From the NCBI GenBank assembly GCA_029261395.1, contig JAJDBJ010000047.1, positions 31,538-95,537 on the forward strand: a stretch of DNA of 64,000 nt, in the 5' to 3' direction. The notes beneath the pieces were generated by a model. It searched no databases, was not told the origin of the DNA, and worked only from the letters and a program-made list of their open reading frames with translations. Every line of letters starts with the position of its first letter. Within the stretch, counting starts at the first letter, position 1. The translations under genes were made by a program, and so were the position numbers. This document shows, piece by piece, positions 1 to 8,256 of the stretch. This stretch comes from Nitrospinaceae bacterium (GTDB lineage: Bacteria > Nitrospinota > Nitrospinia > Nitrospinales > Nitrospinaceae).

Positions 1-101
1 ACATTTCATAAGTATCTGTATTTTATAGAGTTAGAGTTCTAATGCGAATAGATGGTTCGAAACCCCACGGTTGCCCACTGGTTCCCAAAGACATCACATT
101 A

Positions 102-186
102 TGGTACTGGGGGCGGGACTCGAACCCGCACACCTTGCGGTACTGGTTCCTAAAACCAGCGTGTATACCAATTCCACCACCCCAGC
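102..186 (-). tRNA. tRNA-Leu (anticodon TAG)
   Basis: Read on the minus strand this folds as a class II tRNA of 85 nt including an encoded CCA. The acceptor stem is GCTGGGG with CCCCAGT, with a G-U first pair, followed by discriminator A. The D-arm reads TGGTGGAATTGGTA, the anticodon stem CTGGT/ACCAG encloses TTTAGGA giving anticodon TAG, and there is a short variable arm. The T-arm reads GCGGGTTCGAGTCCCGC. The long variable region and the leucine-type D-loop support Leu. No other tRNA was seen in the window. Confidence 0.95.
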
Positions 187-307
187 ATTGTCTTGTTTGG
201 TGAATTGTAACATAGAATTTACGGCAATTTTTCTACTGATGAAAGATTTGAGGAGGTCATCCCAAGCCTAGTCTTTCATGAGGGTATCCAGCATTTCGGG
301 AATGACT

Positions 308-1108
308 TTACTTCTTTCTTGGTTTGATTTTGCGGTCGGCGGGGACAAGGCGGGTGAGCGGCGGATAATAGCCTTTGGGTACGGTGACGTTGGGATATAT
401 GCAGGACTCCTTGCCCAACAACACGGCCGGGGACAGCACGGCGTTGCATCCGACTTCGGCATAATCGCCCAGCACTGCACCGAACTTGGAACGCCCGGTG
501 TGGATTTCCTTGCCGTCCACTTCCATCAGGATGCGCGGAAACAGCATGTCCCGTTTGTCCGCAGGAGAACGGAACTCGAGGTTGGCGAGGCGCGACCCGG
601 CCCCGAGGTTGACGTAACTGCCGATGATACTGTCGCCGATATAATTGAAATGTCCGACCTCGGTATGGTTCATGAGGATGCTGTTCTTGATTTCGGTGTT
701 GTGGCCGATGACACAATGATCGCCCACCACCACATTGCCGCGCAGGTACGCGCCCTGGCGAATCTCGCATCCCCTGCCGATGAGGGCCGGCCCTTTGATG
801 ATCGCCGACGGTTCCAACACGGTTCCCTTATCCAGAAAAATGCCTAGCGGTTCCAGAAGCACGGGCACTTCAATTTCCACCCACTTCTCGACGTAACACG
901 CCGGCTCGTTCAAGCGGGACAAGGTGTCGTTCTTGGCCAGCATCAAGCCATCGAAGGCGGACACCTTGCGGACATCCTGCAAACCGGCCACGGCGTCGCC
1001 CACGGATTGCTTCAGGGCATCCAGCGGTTGCCAGGGCGTTTCAATGCCTTCAAACCAATGCTTGTAGGTGAATTCGTCGAGATGGTCGTAAAAGCTTTTC
1101 AGGTCCAT
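308..1108 (-). CDS. Left-handed beta-helix (hexapeptide-repeat) sugar-nucleotide acyl/nucleotidyltransferase-like protein
   Basis: A 266-residue protein. Residues from about 95 onward are imperfect hexapeptide repeats (IIKGPALIGRGCEIRQG, VVVGDHCVIGHNTEI, SYVNLGAGSRLANLEF), typical of the left-handed beta-helix of GlmU C-terminal domains and related UDP-sugar enzymes. The first 90 residues are not a recognisable nucleotidyltransferase domain: no GxGxR Rossmann start is visible, so it is not a full GlmU. It lies 40 bp downstream of the phosphohexomutase on the same strand, so a shared role in making an activated sugar is likely, but the substrate cannot be read. There is no clear Shine-Dalgarno (SD) before the ATG, so translation may be coupled to the upstream gene. 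Confidence 0.8.
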   Translation of the reverse strand: MDLKSFYDHLDEFTYKHWFEGIETPWQPLDALKQSVGDAVAGLQDVRKVSAFDGLMLAKNDTLSRLNEPACYVEKWVEIEVPVLLEPLGIFLDKGTVLEPSAIIKGPALIGRGCEIRQGAYLRGNVVVGDHCVIGHNTEIKNSILMNHTEVGHFNYIGDSIIGSYVNLGAGSRLANLEFRSPADKRDMLFPRILMEVDGKEIHTGRSKFGAVLGDYAEVGCNAVLSPAVLLGKESCIYPNVTVPKGYYPPLTRLVPADRKIKPRKK

Positions 1109-1147
1109 TGCACAATGTCCGGAATACAGTTTTCAAAATACGCGCCA

Positions 1148-3217
1148 TCACTCCGGCGTACTGTCAATATACCACGATCCCAGGGGTGTCAGCCGCCAAC
1201 CCTTTGCGGACGGTTGTACCAGTTTCTGTTTCGCCATTTCCATCAATACCCGCTGGGCCGAACCGGCAACCTGGGTCTCCTGCAGAGGCTGGGACGCGAT
1301 CTGGCTCAACAGGTCCAACTCGATTTTATAATGAGGGTTGTCCTGATTCTTGAGTGCGGCAAACAGGATGCGCACCGCCTGCTCGCCGATCGCTTTTAAT
1401 GCCGACGCATCGCCTTTGGCCCCGCGCAGATTGACGCTGATCTTGTTTTCGGTGCCGGAGTTGCGGACGAACACCCCGGCCTGACTCCCCTTCGGCGAAG
1501 TCAGAGCAATATAGAGCATGTCCTTGTCCTCCCGGAATGGCATCACCCGGCCCCGGTAACCGCGTTCGCGTCCGGCTTTCAAAATACATTTTCGAACCCG
1601 CCGCCAGATGGCGGAGCCGTTACCAAATTTTTCCTGATGGATGTAATAGACATAACGAGTGCCCTTGAACCCCGGAGCAAACGGTTTCTCCAAATGCGCA
1701 TAATATTTGGCGACCGGTTTGCCTGCCAGAAGAAACTGGGATGCCGCAAACGTATTGAGCGCGCTTTTCAACCCGTTGCCGCAAAACACGGGCAGGCCTT
1801 CGTCCACCGCCCCTTCTTTCATCCATCCCAGCGTAATATTGTGACCGGTTTCTTCACTGCCCACCGCGAAGGGGAAATCCCTGAATTCCCCATCACCGAT
1901 GCGCGCCTGATCGATTTGCGCCTCCAGTTTCTGTAAGGCCGAAACATTCAACGATTCGGATTGTTTCAACCGCGCCAGCCTTTTTTTGAGGACCACAGCT
2001 TTGGCTCCCCTGAAGCCTTTCAACCGCGTTTCAATAATCAACAAAGCGATGCGCAGGAGCACCCATTTGTCGCCGACGGGAGACAACTGCGGTTTGAATC
2101 CCAAACGCTCCACGGCCCGCGAGGTATTGAGATCGCTTTCGACGGTATTGATATAAACCGCGCCTTTATATTTTCTGGGATCGCGCTTCATTAGGTATTC
2201 CGCCTGCAGGTAGGCTGTTTCGTCGCCACTCAACACCAGCAGACAGTCTTTATCGGGATGATAGTCCAGCCGGTAAAAACGGTCGCCGTCGGCATCGAAC
2301 ACTGCCCCGCTGAGGCGGAGTTTGCCCGTTCGTAATTTACTTTTATGTTTTCGGCCCAGCTCGAACAATTTCAGGATGGCCGGGTGTCGTGCAAAGAGAC
2401 CGGAGCCTTTGACTGTCATGTCGCGGGAGATTATTTTATAACCTTCCAGATCGGCCACGCCGCTCCGTAGATTGACATCGCCGTTCAGACGGTTGTTCAG
2501 TTCGATGACCTTGCCGAATCCGGCTTTCTTAAATACTTCTGCGGCAATGCCGGTGAGCGAACCGCGTGCCGGGTCCACCACCAGGAGTATGTCCTGAAAC
2601 GAGACCTCCCGGCTCCAGGAGTTCACCTCGTCCAGCGAAAAGCGCCGAAACAAATCCAGGGCTTCCTGCCTTTTGTCGATGCGTTTGCCTTTTAAGGGTT
2701 TACTGCGGATGGAGTCGAGAGACAACAGGGAGCCGGTTAGAGTGATATCGTTTTCCGGCAGGAGTTTCATCCCCCGGTAAGCGAGAAAGGTTTTGATTCC
2801 GTTCTGGTCCTTCGGATTGTGTGAGGCAGTGACCATAAAAGCGGCTCCAGCCTGCTTGTACAGCATGACCATCGGCACCAGAGGTGTCGGCACCACTCCC
2901 AGCACCAGGGCGTTTATTCCGGCTTTACGGATGCCTCGCACCACCGCCCCGGTGTATTTTCCCCGGGTATCGCGGGGGTCCCAGCCGACGACACAGGAAT
3001 CGCCCCGCTTGAGTTGCCGGTCGCGGATCAACGAAATCACATGTGCGTAGACATAGCGCTCCATGAACTCTTCGGTCATCACTCCCTGATCCAGAAAAGA
3101 CTGGAGGGGGGACAGACCCTTGAGTGAAGGATCGGTGGACGGGCGCACTTCCCGACGAATACCATCGGTGCCTTGCACACGGAATCGACGCGGGAGTGAA
3201 GGTTTTTTGGGAGTCAT
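1148..3217 (-). CDS. Large alpha-D-phosphohexomutase (phosphoglucomutase/phosphomannomutase family)
   Basis: A 689-residue member of the alpha-D-phosphohexomutase superfamily, which interconverts sugar 1- and 6-phosphates. All four signature loops are present: the phosphoserine loop VTASHNPKDQNG (about residue 132), the metal loop DADGDR, the sugar-binding loop GSEETGH and the phosphate-binding loop VRNSGTENK. Typical PGM/PMM proteins have about 450-550 residues. The excess here comes from a charged, helical insert (around KKRLARLKQSESLNVSALQ) between domains 2/3 and the sugar loop, and from about 80 C-terminal residues that look like a winged helix (AQRVLMEMAKQKLVQ then WRLTPLGSWYID). Substrate (glucose, mannose or glucosamine phosphate) is not decidable. 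It is probably co-transcribed with the beta-helix gene downstream. Confidence 0.88.
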   Translation of the reverse strand: MTPKKPSLPRRFRVQGTDGIRREVRPSTDPSLKGLSPLQSFLDQGVMTEEFMERYVYAHVISLIRDRQLKRGDSCVVGWDPRDTRGKYTGAVVRGIRKAGINALVLGVVPTPLVPMVMLYKQAGAAFMVTASHNPKDQNGIKTFLAYRGMKLLPENDITLTGSLLSLDSIRSKPLKGKRIDKRQEALDLFRRFSLDEVNSWSREVSFQDILLVVDPARGSLTGIAAEVFKKAGFGKVIELNNRLNGDVNLRSGVADLEGYKIISRDMTVKGSGLFARHPAILKLFELGRKHKSKLRTGKLRLSGAVFDADGDRFYRLDYHPDKDCLLVLSGDETAYLQAEYLMKRDPRKYKGAVYINTVESDLNTSRAVERLGFKPQLSPVGDKWVLLRIALLIIETRLKGFRGAKAVVLKKRLARLKQSESLNVSALQKLEAQIDQARIGDGEFRDFPFAVGSEETGHNITLGWMKEGAVDEGLPVFCGNGLKSALNTFAASQFLLAGKPVAKYYAHLEKPFAPGFKGTRYVYYIHQEKFGNGSAIWRRVRKCILKAGRERGYRGRVMPFREDKDMLYIALTSPKGSQAGVFVRNSGTENKISVNLRGAKGDASALKAIGEQAVRILFAALKNQDNPHYKIELDLLSQIASQPLQETQVAGSAQRVLMEMAKQKLVQPSAKGWRLTPLGSWYIDSTPE

Positions 3218-3271
3218 GACTTCAAGTGAGCGATCAGGGAAGGATAAAGATCATCAGTTCTGGGATTGTAA

Positions 3272-3308
3272 CATGAAAGGCCCGAACGGATAAACCGCCC
3301 GGGCCCTT
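3272..3308 (-). terminator. Strong GC-rich hairpin upstream of the phosphohexomutase
   Basis: On the minus strand AAGGGCCCGGGCGG, a TTTAT loop, then CCGTTCGGGCCTTT form a long stem with two G-U pairs. It lies between the unknown gene ending at 3414 and the mutase start at 3217. Only three T residues follow, so it could be a terminator for the upstream gene or an attenuator for the mutase. Confidence 0.45.
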
Positions 3309-3413
3309 CAGACAGGCAATATTCGCCGGCCCTTATACAAGAAGTCACGGTGTGCTCTTCCGGCAAGGAATGGAATCACTCCTTGTAAAACCTTATGCGA
3401 AACGTCTGGTCTC

Positions 3414-3764
3414 TTAGTTTTTACTGAAACCGTACGCTCGAATCAATTGCTTGGAAAGAGGTCCTTTGGACAAATCCATATCATTATTGCCAGAAGGAAC
3501 AGCGGAATCTTTCTCCAAAAACATTTCCATCGAATCTTCCGGGGTGTCGTCGTCTTCCGGCATATCCAGTTTTTGAGACTCGTCCAGTAATTTTTCAACC
3601 AGCTTTTTGCCGTCCAAAATATAATCATGTTGACAGAGGAAATCCAACATATTCATCTGCTTCAGAATTTTAAGACAATTACGAACGCTGTTCGAATTGA
3701 TGATGGCACGATTGATCTCCAACCATAAAAATTCCGCCAGTTCTTTTTTATCGCGCTCTTTCAT
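3414..3764 (-). CDS. Unknown small protein, paralogue of the gene at 4487-4813
   Basis: A 116-residue acidic, soluble protein with no recognised domain. I start it at the ATG at 3764, because GAGGTG sits six bases upstream and the paralogue has the same arrangement; a TTG eight codons further up is the alternative. The N-terminal 65 residues align with the gene 0.7 kb away: KKELAEFLWLEINRAII with KKEMAQELWMEINRAII, and LDFLCQHDYILDGKKLVEKLLDE with LDYLCEHDFLLDGKQLIKKMLDE. Tails are divergent. Predicted mostly helical, with no signal peptide or membrane segment. The upstream region is also conserved between the two genes, suggesting common regulation. No function is assigned. Confidence 0.75.
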   Translation of the reverse strand: MKERDKKELAEFLWLEINRAIINSNSVRNCLKILKQMNMLDFLCQHDYILDGKKLVEKLLDESQKLDMPEDDDTPEDSMEMFLEKDSAVPSGNNDMDLSKGPLSKQLIRAYGFSKN

Positions 3765-3825
3765 TTTCCACACCTCATCTCTTCCCAAATTCCAAGTCTC
3801 AAAATATCCGATCTCCTTTTATCAA

Positions 3826-3876
3826 AGTCAGTCTAAACGTTCGATATTACAGCAAAGTTGCCATTATGTTACAAAG
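3826..3876 (-). promoter_or_regulatory. Conserved promoter block of the small paralogue pair (copy 1)
   Basis: Contains TTATGTTACAA, CGATATT and CAGTCTAAA (plus-strand reading) at the same spacing (22 and 13 bases between blocks) as the block at 4864-4915 before the paralogue. On the gene strand TTGTAA and TGTAAT separated by 17 bases resemble a -35/-10 pair. Conservation is direct observation; promoter function is inferred. Confidence 0.5.
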
Positions 3877-4006
3877 TTGACACATTTAAGGTAAATGTAA
3901 TTATTTTAGCAAAAAGAGATTGTTTCAGGCCCTGTTAAAAATAATCTGAATTGAGTGAATTCCATCATCATTCCCTGGACGAAACCAGAACAAGCGGAAA
4001 CTTTCG

Positions 4007-4198
4007 CTAGTGAAACTTCTTCTTCAACAATTCGACGGGACTTTCATATTGGTCGCAGGCGACGACGGCCTCTTGCGAGTCCAGCTGGAAACCATTATTC
4101 AAAGTCACGTTCCGGCTGAGTATCGGCTCCGCGCCACAACTGCTTCTTTCATGCGTGCAAAAATTACACATGTTTAATGTCTGTAATTTTTTTTTCAT
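4007..4198 (-). CDS. Small cysteine-containing protein of unknown function
   Basis: A 63-residue protein starting MKKKLQ, preceded by AAGGA seven bases before the ATG, which supports it being a real gene. It has a CNFCTHERSSCG cluster (C-x2-C-x6-C) and a fourth Cys in VVACDQYES, so a zinc-bound or disulfide-rich fold is possible. The rest is hydrophilic. It sits between the two small paralogues, on the same strand. No family recognised. Confidence 0.6.
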   Translation of the reverse strand: MKKKLQTLNMCNFCTHERSSCGAEPILSRNVTLNNGFQLDSQEAVVACDQYESPVELLKKKFH

Positions 4199-4486
4199 CC
4201 GGCTTCCTTAAGCACCATAGTCGTAACTTGTTTTTTAAGGTTAAAGGCCCTCCCCCTTTTTGTAAATTATTAAAAGTGCCTTTGCGAAACATCCGAAATC
4301 CATTATTTCTTACCCTTTAAAATTCAATCATTAAGCGGGAGTTTGGCGACGAATGAGGGTTAAAATAAATTCTTATTCCGCGTCTAAAAAGACACTTCAT
4401 ATAAAGCGCGTCGGATGCAGGCGGGGATTGCCTGGCAGAGAATCAAAGGGAGGTTCTTTCAAGCAAACAAAAAACCTGCATGCCGG

Positions 4487-4813
4487 TTAATTGATCGAGA
4501 AGAATCCTTTTGGGAAGATATTACTTTTGACCGGCGAAAAAGACTGTCCCTTTTCCTCCAGAAACATCTCCACAGAATTTTTAAGAGCTTCCTGCTGTTT
4601 ATTCCCCGACTCATCCAACGGACTGGGTTCATCCAGCATTTTCTTGATCAACTGCTTACCATCCAGGAGAAAATCATGCTCACAGAGATAGTCCAGGATA
4701 CCTTTCTCCTTCATGCAATTGAGGCTATCGCGAACCCTGCTCGAAGTGATGATGGCCCGGTTGATTTCCATCCATAATTCTTGCGCCATCTCTTTTTTGC
4801 TTTGCTCATTCAT
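4487..4813 (-). CDS. Unknown small protein, paralogue of the gene at 3414-3764
   Basis: A 108-residue protein starting MNEQSKKEMAQELW, with GAGGTG six bases before the ATG, exactly as in its paralogue. The shared core is WMEINRAIITSSRVRDSL and YLCEHDFLLDGKQL; the C-terminal third (SVEMFLEE) is also similar in both. No transmembrane segment or known motif. The pair plus conserved promoters suggests a duplication kept under common control. Confidence 0.72.
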   Translation of the reverse strand: MNEQSKKEMAQELWMEINRAIITSSRVRDSLNCMKEKGILDYLCEHDFLLDGKQLIKKMLDEPSPLDESGNKQQEALKNSVEMFLEEKGQSFSPVKSNIFPKGFFSIN

Positions 4814-4863
4814 TGTCTGCACCTCTTTGAATGCCCAAATATTGTTATACCTTTTCTCTCTTA

Positions 4864-4915
4864 GGCAATCAGTTTAGATAACCGATATTTCGAAAAGGTC
4901 ATGGTTATGTCACAA
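4864..4915 (-). promoter_or_regulatory. Conserved promoter block of the small paralogue pair (copy 2)
   Basis: CAGTTTAGA, CGATATT and TTATGTCACAA (plus-strand reading) with the same internal spacing as at 3826-3876. It lies about 50-100 bases upstream of the start at 4813. Likely contains the promoter or an operator shared by the two genes. Confidence 0.5.
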
Positions 4916-5045
4916 CATTAAAACATTTTTGATTTTGAAGCAGACGGGTGAGGATTGAGGACGATTGTCCCGGGGCAGGCTTGTCACAGAGGGGTTGCCG
5001 AAGCTTTCGCCTCTCAAAACGGGTAACCTACTGAAAATAGAAGGA

Positions 5046-5903
5046 CTATGCCGGGGCCTGCTGGCTCAATTGGAAGTTTTTTTCATATTCCGCATCTACG
5101 AGCGAGAGCCCGGTAAAAGGCGAGTCATCGCCTATTGTTTGAGCCAGGGACTCAAAGGGAGACTCTTTCAACGGAAAGGTTTCCAGGGCGGCCTGATCGG
5201 GACTGATCTTATCGCGCCGCAGGAGGGACAGGGTCGCCGGATCAAGGTCGTACTGTTTCCTCGCTTGTTCCAGGGCGACCAGAGGCGCTTCGCCATCGGC
5301 CATGCGCTCCTTGACGAAATCTTCCACCTGCAGGACCCGCTCCATCAACCGGGTATGGGCGAAATCGGGTTTGGACAGAATCATGAACTCCAGATGCGGC
5401 CAGTAGTTGTTGACGAAATCCTCGAAATTGACCTCGACCCCCTGGCTCAACTGAATATCGCGGGCGTGTGTGGGGTCTGCGCTCAACAGTTCATTGTAGA
5501 CCTTCACAATATTGCGGGTGGCATCGTACAACACGGTCCAATGAAAGGTATTCCCCTTCTCATAGGTGCGGAAGGAATCCATCGCCTTGATCAACATGAC
5601 CAGCAGGGAGTGCATGTCCTCCATCTCCATGAACGACCCCGACCAGGGGAATTGCTGACGATACCAATCCGGTATATCGGAGGGATAATCGTCGCGCATC
5701 GAGCCTTCCGGCTTCTGGTGGTCATTATCGATGTAGTTGAGGACATCGTCCAGCTCCTTGTACGCCAGGTCCAGTCCTGCCCGGATGACCGTGTAGGGAA
5801 ACAACTTGCGCTGGTACTCCATATATTCGCGCAACGCCGGATTGTCAGCCTCCCGCGCGTGTTTGTGGTCCCGTTCCCCAATGTCTTTCGAAAAAATCAG
5901 CAT
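5046..5903 (-). CDS. Conserved hypothetical protein, partner of a CBS-domain gene
   Basis: A 285-residue, acidic, mainly helical cytoplasmic protein with no recognised domain. I place the start at the ATG at 5903 (MLIFSKDIGERD), because GGAAAC precedes it and it falls seven bases after the stop of the upstream CBS gene; longer readings would overlap that gene. Visible features are many aromatic residues (IPDWYRQQFPWSG, FHWTVLYDATRNIVKVYNELL) and no membrane segment or signal. The close spacing implies co-transcription with the CBS protein, which may sense adenine nucleotides for it. Function unknown. Confidence 0.7.
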   Translation of the reverse strand: MLIFSKDIGERDHKHAREADNPALREYMEYQRKLFPYTVIRAGLDLAYKELDDVLNYIDNDHQKPEGSMRDDYPSDIPDWYRQQFPWSGSFMEMEDMHSLLVMLIKAMDSFRTYEKGNTFHWTVLYDATRNIVKVYNELLSADPTHARDIQLSQGVEVNFEDFVNNYWPHLEFMILSKPDFAHTRLMERVLQVEDFVKERMADGEAPLVALEQARKQYDLDPATLSLLRRDKISPDQAALETFPLKESPFESLAQTIGDDSPFTGLSLVDAEYEKNFQLSQQAPA

Positions 5904-5910
5904 AAGTTTC

Positions 5911-6357
5911 CTATCGATCCAGGTTTTTGAACATTTTATCCACCTCGTGGGCCAGCTTGACATAAGCGCGCAGAATATCGGTAGATGTGATCATCCCGAC
6001 CAACTTACCCTTTTTCACCACCGGCAGACAGCCTATTTTACGTTTGGCCATAATAGCGGCGGCATCGGCCGCCTGGTCGTCTGGACCGATGGTGGTGAGC
6101 CCGCGATTCATAATAGTGGCCACCCGCCGGGCATGGACAGTAAATTGAGTCCCGTCCACTTTTTCGGTGACAATTTTTTTGTGGGCACCCATGATTTTTT
6201 TCATATCCCGGTCGGAAATCACTCCCACCACCTTGCCTTTCTCCACCACCGGAACATGCCGAATCGCCTCGAAGTTGAACAGATAAAACACCTTGTCCAG
6301 CATGTCCTCCGGCCCCACCGTGAACAGCTTCTTCGACATCAAGTCCTTAACTTTCAT
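5911..6357 (-). CDS. Tandem CBS-domain protein
   Basis: A 148-residue protein made of two CBS motifs and little else (MKVKDLMSKKLFTVGPEDML, then VATIMNRGLTTIGPDDQAAD). Each ends in the characteristic VVGVISDRDMKKI or LVGMITSTDILRAY strand-helix. Such stand-alone Bateman modules bind AMP, ATP or related nucleotides and regulate partners. A strong SD (AGGAGG) sits just before the ATG. The gene immediately downstream (5046-5903) is the likely partner. Confidence 0.92.
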   Translation of the reverse strand: MKVKDLMSKKLFTVGPEDMLDKVFYLFNFEAIRHVPVVEKGKVVGVISDRDMKKIMGAHKKIVTEKVDGTQFTVHARRVATIMNRGLTTIGPDDQAADAAAIMAKRKIGCLPVVKKGKLVGMITSTDILRAYVKLAHEVDKMFKNLDR

Positions 6358-6449
6358 TCCAGCCTCCTGTCAACGGCTCATCCTCCGTCGTTTTTGCAGT
6401 GGTCATCAGCTTTTTCCCGCTGAATCTGCACCTAGAACCCCTTTTGCGT

Positions 6450-7496
6450 TTACGACAACGTCTTTAAATCAATCACAAAGCGGTATTTCACATCGGACTT
6501 CTGCATCCGCTTGTAAGCGTCGTTGATCGCCTTCATGGCAATCACCTCGACATCAGAGGTGATGTTGTGCTCACCGCAGAAATCGAGCATCTCTTGTGTT
6601 TCTTTGATACCGCCGATCAGCGAACCGGCAACCGTGCGGCGTCCAAACACCAATTGCGGGGTTTGAAAGGATTCAAATTCTCCAATCGCGCCGACGATGC
6701 ACATGGTGGAATCGAATTTGAGCAAATTGATGTAGGGGTTGATATCATGCACAACGGGAATGGTGTTGAGCAGGAAGTCGAATTTCCCCGCCCATTGGGC
6801 CAGGGCACTCTCGTCTTTTGAAATCAGAACATCATCCGCGCCGAGCGCTTTGGCATCCTTGCCCTTTTCCGGCGAAGTGGTGATCATCACAACGCGGGCT
6901 CCCATCGCATGGGCAAATTTGATGCCCATATGCCCCAGACCGCCAAGGCCGATCACGCCGACCGTTTGACCGGCTTGAACCTTCCAGTGTTTCAGCGGGG
7001 AGTAAGTGGTGATGCCGGCACATAAAAGCGGTGCCGCTCCCGCCCCATCCAGATTTTCCGGAACACGCAAAACATAATTTTGATCAACAACGATCCCTTT
7101 GGAATAGCCGCCAAAGGTGAAGCCACCGGGGTCGTCCGTTTCACTACCGTAAGTCATCTTAAAACCATTCAGGCAATATTGTTCCAGATCCGCTTCACAA
7201 GCCTCGCAGCTGCGGCAGGAATCGACAAAACAGCCCACGCCCACGCGATCACCCTTTTTGAAGTTTTTGACCTTCGCGCCAACAGCGGTGACATCGCCGA
7301 TGATTTCATGCCCCGGCACCAGCGGGTAGGCAGAGATTCCCCAATCGTTATTGACCATATGCAGATCACTGTGGCACACACCGCAATACGCAATATCGAT
7401 CTGCACATCATCCGGTCCAACGGTGCGGCGTTTAATATCGAAATCATTTAACGGCGCTGCCTGCTTCTGTGCGGCATAAGCTTTCACGTCAGTCAT
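6450..7496 (-). CDS. Zinc-dependent NADP alcohol/aldehyde dehydrogenase, YahK (cinnamyl alcohol dehydrogenase) type
   Basis: A 348-residue medium-chain dehydrogenase, probably reducing aldehydes with NADPH. The catalytic-zinc segment CGVCHSDLH and GHEIIG are present, and the structural zinc ligands are in the CRSCEACEADLEQYC stretch. The nucleotide fold has GLGGLGHMGIKFAHAMG. The overall pattern, including KMTYGSETDDPGGFTFGGYS and IGGIKETQEMLDFCGEH, matches the CAD/YahK subgroup. An AAAGGG SD precedes the ATG. The next gene downstream on the strand is the CBS protein, 90 bp away. The physiological substrate is not shown; aldehyde detoxification is the usual inference. Confidence 0.92.
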   Translation of the reverse strand: MTDVKAYAAQKQAAPLNDFDIKRRTVGPDDVQIDIAYCGVCHSDLHMVNNDWGISAYPLVPGHEIIGDVTAVGAKVKNFKKGDRVGVGCFVDSCRSCEACEADLEQYCLNGFKMTYGSETDDPGGFTFGGYSKGIVVDQNYVLRVPENLDGAGAAPLLCAGITTYSPLKHWKVQAGQTVGVIGLGGLGHMGIKFAHAMGARVVMITTSPEKGKDAKALGADDVLISKDESALAQWAGKFDFLLNTIPVVHDINPYINLLKFDSTMCIVGAIGEFESFQTPQLVFGRRTVAGSLIGGIKETQEMLDFCGEHNITSDVEVIAMKAINDAYKRMQKSDVKYRFVIDLKTLS

Positions 7497-7533
7497 GTTT
7501 TAGCCCTTTCTGTTGTCAACGGCGAGTCTCACG

Positions 7534-7986
7534 TCATTTCCCTTTAAAAGGATTGTTGAACTGCGACATCATTTTAAGGATGTTTTTCTTTTCCTCGTCA
7601 CTCATGTTCGCAACGCGGTCTTTAACCTCCGCCAGTTGCTCCGGAGTCATCTTGTCCATCGCGTCCTTGGCCATGCCCGACAGATCACCCATTCCCGAAA
7701 GCTTGCTCCACCAGGACGGATCGTCTGAACTCTCGTTCGCAGTGGCCTGTTTGGCCTGTACCGCCTCCGCCGCTTGTTCCGGCGAGCGGAACACGATGTA
7801 ATCCCCTTCCGTCGACCCGATAATGTTCTCCGCCTTCAAAGAATCGAGAACATCGGTCAGCGCGGTGCCGTTTTTCTTGCAACTGTCGTAGACCGGCTTG
7901 AACGGCAGACGCACCACCTTCCCCGGAAATCCGTTTTTGGTAATGGAATGCCTGATACTGTCTGTAACCGGGTTCGATGCGCTCAT
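7534..7986 (-). CDS. Hypothetical soluble protein
   Basis: A 150-residue protein starting MSASNPVTDS (GAGAAG SD; a GTG two codons up is the alternative). The N-terminal half (KNGFPGKVVRLPFKPVYDSCKKNGTALTDVLDSLKAENI has been shortened here to its recognisable ends, KNGFPGKVV and DVLDSLKAENI) looks like a small alpha/beta fold. Then comes an Ala/Gln-rich linker and a Met-rich helical C-terminus (DLSGMAKDAMDKMTPEQLAEV). No known domain, signal or membrane segment. It is 37 bp upstream of the YahK-like gene and may share its transcript. Function unknown. Confidence 0.65.
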   Translation of the reverse strand: MSASNPVTDSIRHSITKNGFPGKVVRLPFKPVYDSCKKNGTALTDVLDSLKAENIIGSTEGDYIVFRSPEQAAEAVQAKQATANESSDDPSWWSKLSGMGDLSGMAKDAMDKMTPEQLAEVKDRVANMSDEEKKNILKMMSQFNNPFKGK

Positions 7987-8256
7987 GGTCACTTCTCAAA
8001 AAGGTTTCGCCGATGATGGATGAAAGTATTCAGAATTTAAATTGATTGAGTTGATTCTAATATAAACATCGGGCTCTCCCAAATAAAATCCGCCTTTTAG
8101 TGCGATTCACCCCTCTCTCACCATCATGCAGAACCTCCAAGTATGGCTCGCTTCCATGGATTTATGCTAAAATCCTCTCATCCAATACGAAAATCAGGGT
8201 GTTTTATCGCTCAATCGCTAACTTAAATGGCCTGAGGGAACAGGCGGAGGCGGGAT

